A DNA stretch of 9,045 nt from NCBI GenBank assembly GCA_016840965.1, contig JAEORI010000218.1, positions 1 through 9,045 on the forward strand, written 5' to 3'. The stretch is from Candidatus Thorarchaeota archaeon (GTDB taxonomy: Archaea; Asgardarchaeota; Thorarchaeia; Thorarchaeales; Thorarchaeaceae). Below are positions 6,706 through 9,045 of the stretch, piece after piece; the first letter of the stretch is position 1; the number at the start of each line of letters is the position of its first letter. The notes beneath the pieces are model-generated. The model was not told where the DNA came from. It saw only the letters and a list, made by a program, of their open reading frames with translations, and did no database searches. Position numbers and translations under genes: made by a program.

Positions 6706-7269
6706 TCACCGACCTTCGTATTCAGTTATTTCTTGGAGCGGCGGGTTGGAGTATAGATATTGTCCTACAATTGGTCTAATGATTGTCTTCTCAAGAACAA
6801 GAGCAACAACAGCCCAGAGAAATGCTTGCATCATATCAATTGTCGCTGCAATCAGGTTGACAATAAATGGGTCAACAAGAGAAGCGAAGACTGTCATTGT
6901 AGGGACAAAACCACCAATCACTCCACTACCAAGAACCACAAGCAGGTAGTATTTTGCAGTATCACGATTTGCTAAATAGATTGCATATCCGGATCCAATT
7001 CCCAAGCACATATTGCCAAACATTGGTAATAGAGGAATCTCTGTTCCTGAAAGTGCTCCAGACGCCCCCACTATTACTCCCACAACCACACCTCCTGGCA
7101 AACCTCCGATTATACCTGCCAAGATTGAAAACATAAATCCAGGAGTGAGGACAACCACATTAGGAATAATTGGAATTTGAATCGCATATCGTACAACGAT
7201 GCCTATAGCTGCGATTAATGCAAGAGTTGTTAGCGCAACCGTGTTTGATTTTATTGGCATAATCGACAT
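6706..7269 (-). CDS. ECF transporter S-component-like membrane protein in the hypB operon
   Basis: The 187-residue protein has five to six hydrophobic helices (about 10-30, 38-73 as two, 78-100, 107-132 and 133-163). The PGFMFSILAGIIGGLPGGVVVGVIVGASGA stretch is typical of the Gly/Ala-rich membrane core of ECF S-components, the substrate-binding subunits of vitamin and metal importers. No T-component or ATPase gene is adjacent, so it would use shared energising subunits from elsewhere. It lacks the N-terminal Met-His-Ile metal motif of CbiM/NikM, so the sequence does not show nickel binding directly. ATG 7269 has TGAGG 9 bases upstream. It lies between a TrmB-like regulator (24-base gap) and hypB (3-base gap), all on the minus strand. 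This suggests, but does not prove, a link to nickel. The membrane topology is sure and the family moderately so. Confidence 0.6.
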   Translation of the reverse strand: MSIMPIKSNTVALTTLALIAAIGIVVRYAIQIPIIPNVVVLTPGFMFSILAGIIGGLPGGVVVGVIVGASGALSGTEIPLLPMFGNMCLGIGSGYAIYLANRDTAKYYLLVVLGSGVIGGFVPTMTVFASLVDPFIVNLIAATIDMMQAFLWAVVALVLEKTIIRPIVGQYLYSNPPLQEITEYEGR

Positions 7270-7293
7270 CTGCAGTTGCCTCAGGTAGTAGGA

Positions 7294-7680
7294 TTATTGA
7301 GGCGTTTGCGGCCAGCTCTGTAACAAGAAGCTTTTGGTTGCTTCATACCATTCATCAAGTTGAGCCAGTATCTCTTTTCGCACTTTTTCTGATGATATAG
7401 CTCGGTATTCGTAGTAATATCCGCCTCTATCAATGAAATTCATATTTCGCTCAACTAGATTCTTTTTGTGAAGTCTGTTCAAAACTCGCTGGATTGTACT
7501 CCTGTCTTTGCCAATTAACTCGCTTATCTGCTCAACAGTTTTTGGGGAATCCATCAAAGCAAAGTATGTATCAATCTCACTATTCCGAAGCCCAAAAGCG
7601 CAGCACAATAAATCAGAGGGTTTTTCGAAACTTTTACTGAAAAGTCCAACCAATGGCTCCCGTACACTCATCGCAATCAT
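7294..7680 (-). CDS. TrmB-like helix-turn-helix transcriptional regulator
   Basis: The likely 128-residue protein has a winged helix-turn-helix close to archaeal TrmB-type proteins: AFGLRNSEIDTYFALMDSPKTVEQISELIG, recognition helix DRSTIQRVLNRLHKKNLVER, and a wing rich in Gly and Tyr (RGGYYYEYRAI). A C-terminal helix follows (EILAQLDEWYEATKSFL). The sugar-binding domain of full TrmB is missing. I chose ATG 7680 because TTTTAAAG lies about 25 bases upstream, which suggests a leaderless message. A TTG at 7761 would add 27 residues (Cys11, His16, Cys18, His23, His24) but has no SD, and it would place the TATA box inside the gene. It heads an operon with the S-component-like protein and hypB, so it probably regulates them. 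A LLCC pair near the N-terminus could be a sensing site; this is speculation. Confidence 0.75.
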   Translation of the reverse strand: MIAMSVREPLVGLFSKSFEKPSDLLCCAFGLRNSEIDTYFALMDSPKTVEQISELIGKDRSTIQRVLNRLHKKNLVERNMNFIDRGGYYYEYRAISSEKVRKEILAQLDEWYEATKSFLLQSWPQTPQ

Positions 7681-7700
7681 TCTATTAGGATGATGCGATG

Positions 7701-7708
7701 CTTTAAAA
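7701..7708 (-). promoter_or_regulatory. TATA-like box for the regulator/S-component/hypB operon
   Basis: TTTTAAAG on the minus strand is centred about 25 bases before ATG 7680, so transcription would begin at or near the start codon (leaderless). Confidence 0.5.
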
Positions 7709-7710
7709 CA

Positions 7711-7733
7711 GTTGTGTAAGGTATTTGCACAAC
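7711..7733. promoter_or_regulatory. Dyad GTTGTG-N11-CACAAC in the divergent promoter region
   Basis: Two 6-base inverted arms, 7711-7716 and 7728-7733, stand directly upstream of the TATA-like box of the minus-strand operon. This is the position where a dimeric regulator, perhaps the TrmB-like protein, could bind. The arms are short, so chance is possible. Confidence 0.35.
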
Positions 7734-7796
7734 CGGATGATAGGATAATACTGTGTTTCAAAAGGATTCGACTCGAGATGAGATTGGTGCAGTTGA

Positions 7797-8252
7797 ATGG
7801 ATTTCAGTTCATTCCACAATAATCAGGATCAAGATGATTGGGCAAGGCAAGAAACATCTGCTCGTAGACTTCAACCTATCAATCTCGCGCCTCTAAAAGG
7901 AGCTATTGAATCAGATCCCGTCAGGGCAAGGGTATTGAAGGTTCTCATAGAAGATGGTAATTGGGTAACGACAGCCGACCTACTGAGGGCTGCTCGCCAA
8001 GAACGACCCATTGTAGGAGCAGTCACAATTGGGACTATACTGAATGGAATGAACGAACTGGTTGCCTCACGATTAATATTGAGTAGAACCTCGTTGACCT
8101 CAGGCATTGATTGGGCCGAATGGAGAATTAATCCAGACTGGTTGGAGCCAACAAGAAAATTGCTTCATATGATGCGAAGACCAAAATTCAGACCAGCATC
8201 ATCAGAAGATTTTCCGGGGAGAAATGAAAGACTATTGGAAGATTTGACTTGA
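7797..8252 (+). CDS. Winged helix-turn-helix domain protein, family not recognised
   Basis: The 151-residue protein has a polar, probably flexible N-terminus (about 1-34). A winged-helix-like region follows (about 36-115): SDPVRARVLKVLIEDGNWVT, then helix TTADLLRAARQERP, candidate recognition helix VTIGTILNGMNELVASRLI, and a wing-like SRTSLTSGIDWAEWRI segment. The C-terminus is basic (MMRRPKFRP) and then acidic. No sensor domain, cysteine cluster or membrane helix is present. ATG 7797 has GGTG 7 bases upstream, a modest SD. It is divergent from the TrmB-like regulator across 116 bases and is followed on the same strand by an S-component-like gene, which it may regulate. The DNA-binding fold is a reasonable inference from the residue pattern; the specific family is unknown. 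Confidence 0.65.
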   Translation: MDFSSFHNNQDQDDWARQETSARRLQPINLAPLKGAIESDPVRARVLKVLIEDGNWVTTADLLRAARQERPIVGAVTIGTILNGMNELVASRLILSRTSLTSGIDWAEWRINPDWLEPTRKLLHMMRRPKFRPASSEDFPGRNERLLEDLT

Positions 8253-8258
8253 AAATAA

Positions 8259-8274
8259 TACTCATTTTTGAGTA
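8259..8274 (+). other. Short hairpin after the winged-helix gene
   Basis: TACTCA-TTTT-TGAGTA is a perfect 6-bp stem with a T4 loop, 6 bases after the TGA at 8252. It may be a weak terminator, an RNA processing site or an operator for the next gene. It is not followed by a T-tract. Confidence 0.35.
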
Positions 8275-8344
8275 GCTAACATATTATGGGTAAATTAATA
8301 AGTGAGCATTTTCGACTGCAATTGCATGGTAGACCACACTACCC

Positions 8345-8350
8345 AAGGGG
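8345..8350 (+). promoter_or_regulatory. Ribosome binding site supporting the start at 8359
   Basis: AAGGGG, 8 bases before ATG 8359. A small hairpin, GGTAG (8328-8332) with CTACC (8339-8343), ends one base upstream of it. An AT-rich element (8292-8300) would place the transcript start near 8325. Confidence 0.45.
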
Positions 8351-8358
8351 CATCTGAA

Positions 8359-8976
8359 ATGGTCCAAAAAGATGAAGTGGAACCTCAAGAGTTTGAACTC
8401 ACTGAGGTCTCTGAGCGTACTGAGAGAGTTAAGAAGATAGCAGTGGGAGGAATTCTGGCATCACTTTCCGTAGCTGTTGCACCGTCTGTTGGATTCATTG
8501 CTAGGGTAGCTGGGTGGGGAATCGCACTGTTTGACCATGTGTCTATTTTCTGGATGGTTTCATTTCTGATTGGAGGTCCAATAGTAGGATCTATCAGTCT
8601 AGTGGCAGGAGGAATTGCTCTTTTTCCATTCGATCCATTTTCACCCTTTGGCCCAATTTTCAAAATGGTTGCTACATTACCTATGATGGTCGTACCATGG
8701 TATGGTGTTAGGAAAATTAAAAACGGCACAAAGGGAGAGTCACTTTCCAAACCCAAGTTTTATGCGACTCTTATGGTTCTAGCCTTTTTGTTACGTGTTT
8801 CAATCATGGTACCAATTAACATCGCATATTTAGCACTATTCGCCCCAGTTATCTCATTGGAAGTTATCATAAACTTTGGAATAATTCTGAACGCATTTCA
8901 GAGTCTTTGGGACGCATTGATTCCATTCATCGCTGTTCATCCGACAGGAGTGTTCAAACATTTCAAGATGTGGTGA
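8359..8976 (+). CDS. Second ECF transporter S-component-like membrane protein
   Basis: The 205-residue form starts at ATG 8359, supported by AAGGGG 8 bases upstream. The frame could instead start at GTG 8302 or ATG 8326, which would add 19 or 11 residues with no SD. A charged, Glu-rich cytoplasmic N-terminus (about 25 residues) precedes five to six membrane helices. These include VKKIAVGGILASLSVAVAPSV, a Gly-rich core (SFLIGGPIVGSISLVAGGIALF), the loop FPFDPFSPFGPIFK, and late helices LLRVSIMVPINIAYLALF and NAFQSLWDALIPFIAV. The size, topology and GGPIVGSISLVAGG pattern fit an ECF S-component for a vitamin or similar small molecule; the substrate cannot be read. No T-component or ATPase gene is nearby. 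It follows the winged-helix gene on the same strand and was probably acquired or kept as a regulator/transporter pair. Confidence 0.6.
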   Translation: MVQKDEVEPQEFELTEVSERTERVKKIAVGGILASLSVAVAPSVGFIARVAGWGIALFDHVSIFWMVSFLIGGPIVGSISLVAGGIALFPFDPFSPFGPIFKMVATLPMMVVPWYGVRKIKNGTKGESLSKPKFYATLMVLAFLLRVSIMVPINIAYLALFAPVISLEVIINFGIILNAFQSLWDALIPFIAVHPTGVFKHFKMW

Positions 8977-9009
8977 ATAAAAAGGAACTCTGAAACAACC
9001 GGAATTCGC

Positions 9010-9016
9010 TTAAATA
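9010..9016 (+). promoter_or_regulatory. TATA-like box for a gene entering at the right edge
   Basis: TTAAATA lies about 25 bases before GTG 9037, which would begin a frame GTG AAC CTC that leaves the window. The spacing suggests a leaderless gene. Only three codons are visible, so the gene itself is not called. Confidence 0.3.
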
Positions 9017-9045
9017 GACAGACGCGACAATCTATCGTGAACCTC

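Noticed and set aside
6706..7269. CbiM/NikM nickel or cobalt S-component
   Set aside because: The defining N-terminal Met-His metal motif is missing; only the hypB neighbour hints at nickel.
1..9045. CRISPR arrays, tRNA/rRNA genes, insertion sequences, phage genes
   Set aside because: No regular repeat-spacer pattern, cloverleaf, transposase or terminal inverted repeat was seen on either strand.

Overview
The window looks like chromosomal DNA from an archaeon and is moderately AT-rich. The evidence is the archaeal gene content (TraB-domain protein, HypB without a His-rich N-terminus, TrmB-like regulator, solitary ECF-type S-components) and AT-rich TATA-like boxes 25-60 bases before starts. 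Some genes have Shine-Dalgarno sites (GGAGG, GAGG, TGAGG) and others look leaderless. An Asgard lineage such as Thorarchaeota would fit, but this is an impression from protein style and is not proven here. I see no rRNA, tRNA, CRISPR array, insertion sequence or phage gene.

Layout. 1-788 is the C-terminal part of an MFS transporter, cut by the window edge. 929-2992 is an S9 (acylaminoacyl-peptidase-like) serine peptidase with one in-frame TGA at codon 100. 3160-4152 is an ornithine cyclodeaminase/mu-crystallin family oxidoreductase. These three lie on the plus strand and may serve peptide and amino-acid use. Two minus-strand genes follow: a small four-helix membrane protein (4298-4669) that ends in a strong hairpin plus T-tract, and a winged-helix regulator (4821-5171). 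A 191-base intergenic region (5172-5362) holds three copies of TAAACGTT set within two interlocked inverted repeats. It separates the regulator from a divergent, soluble TraB-domain protein (5363-6028).

Two back-to-back units fill the right part. On the minus strand, a TrmB-like regulator (7294-7680), an ECF S-component-like membrane protein (6706-7269) and the nickel-insertion GTPase HypB (6037-6702) form a tight operon. On the plus strand, a winged-helix protein (7797-8252) is followed by a second S-component-like membrane protein (8359-8976). They share a short divergent promoter region. A promoter for a further gene appears at the right edge.

The strongest points for a second look are the single in-frame TGA in an otherwise intact peptidase, the repeat-rich operator-like region at 5208-5309, and the regulator/transporter/hypB operon, which suggests a nickel-linked uptake system without proving it.
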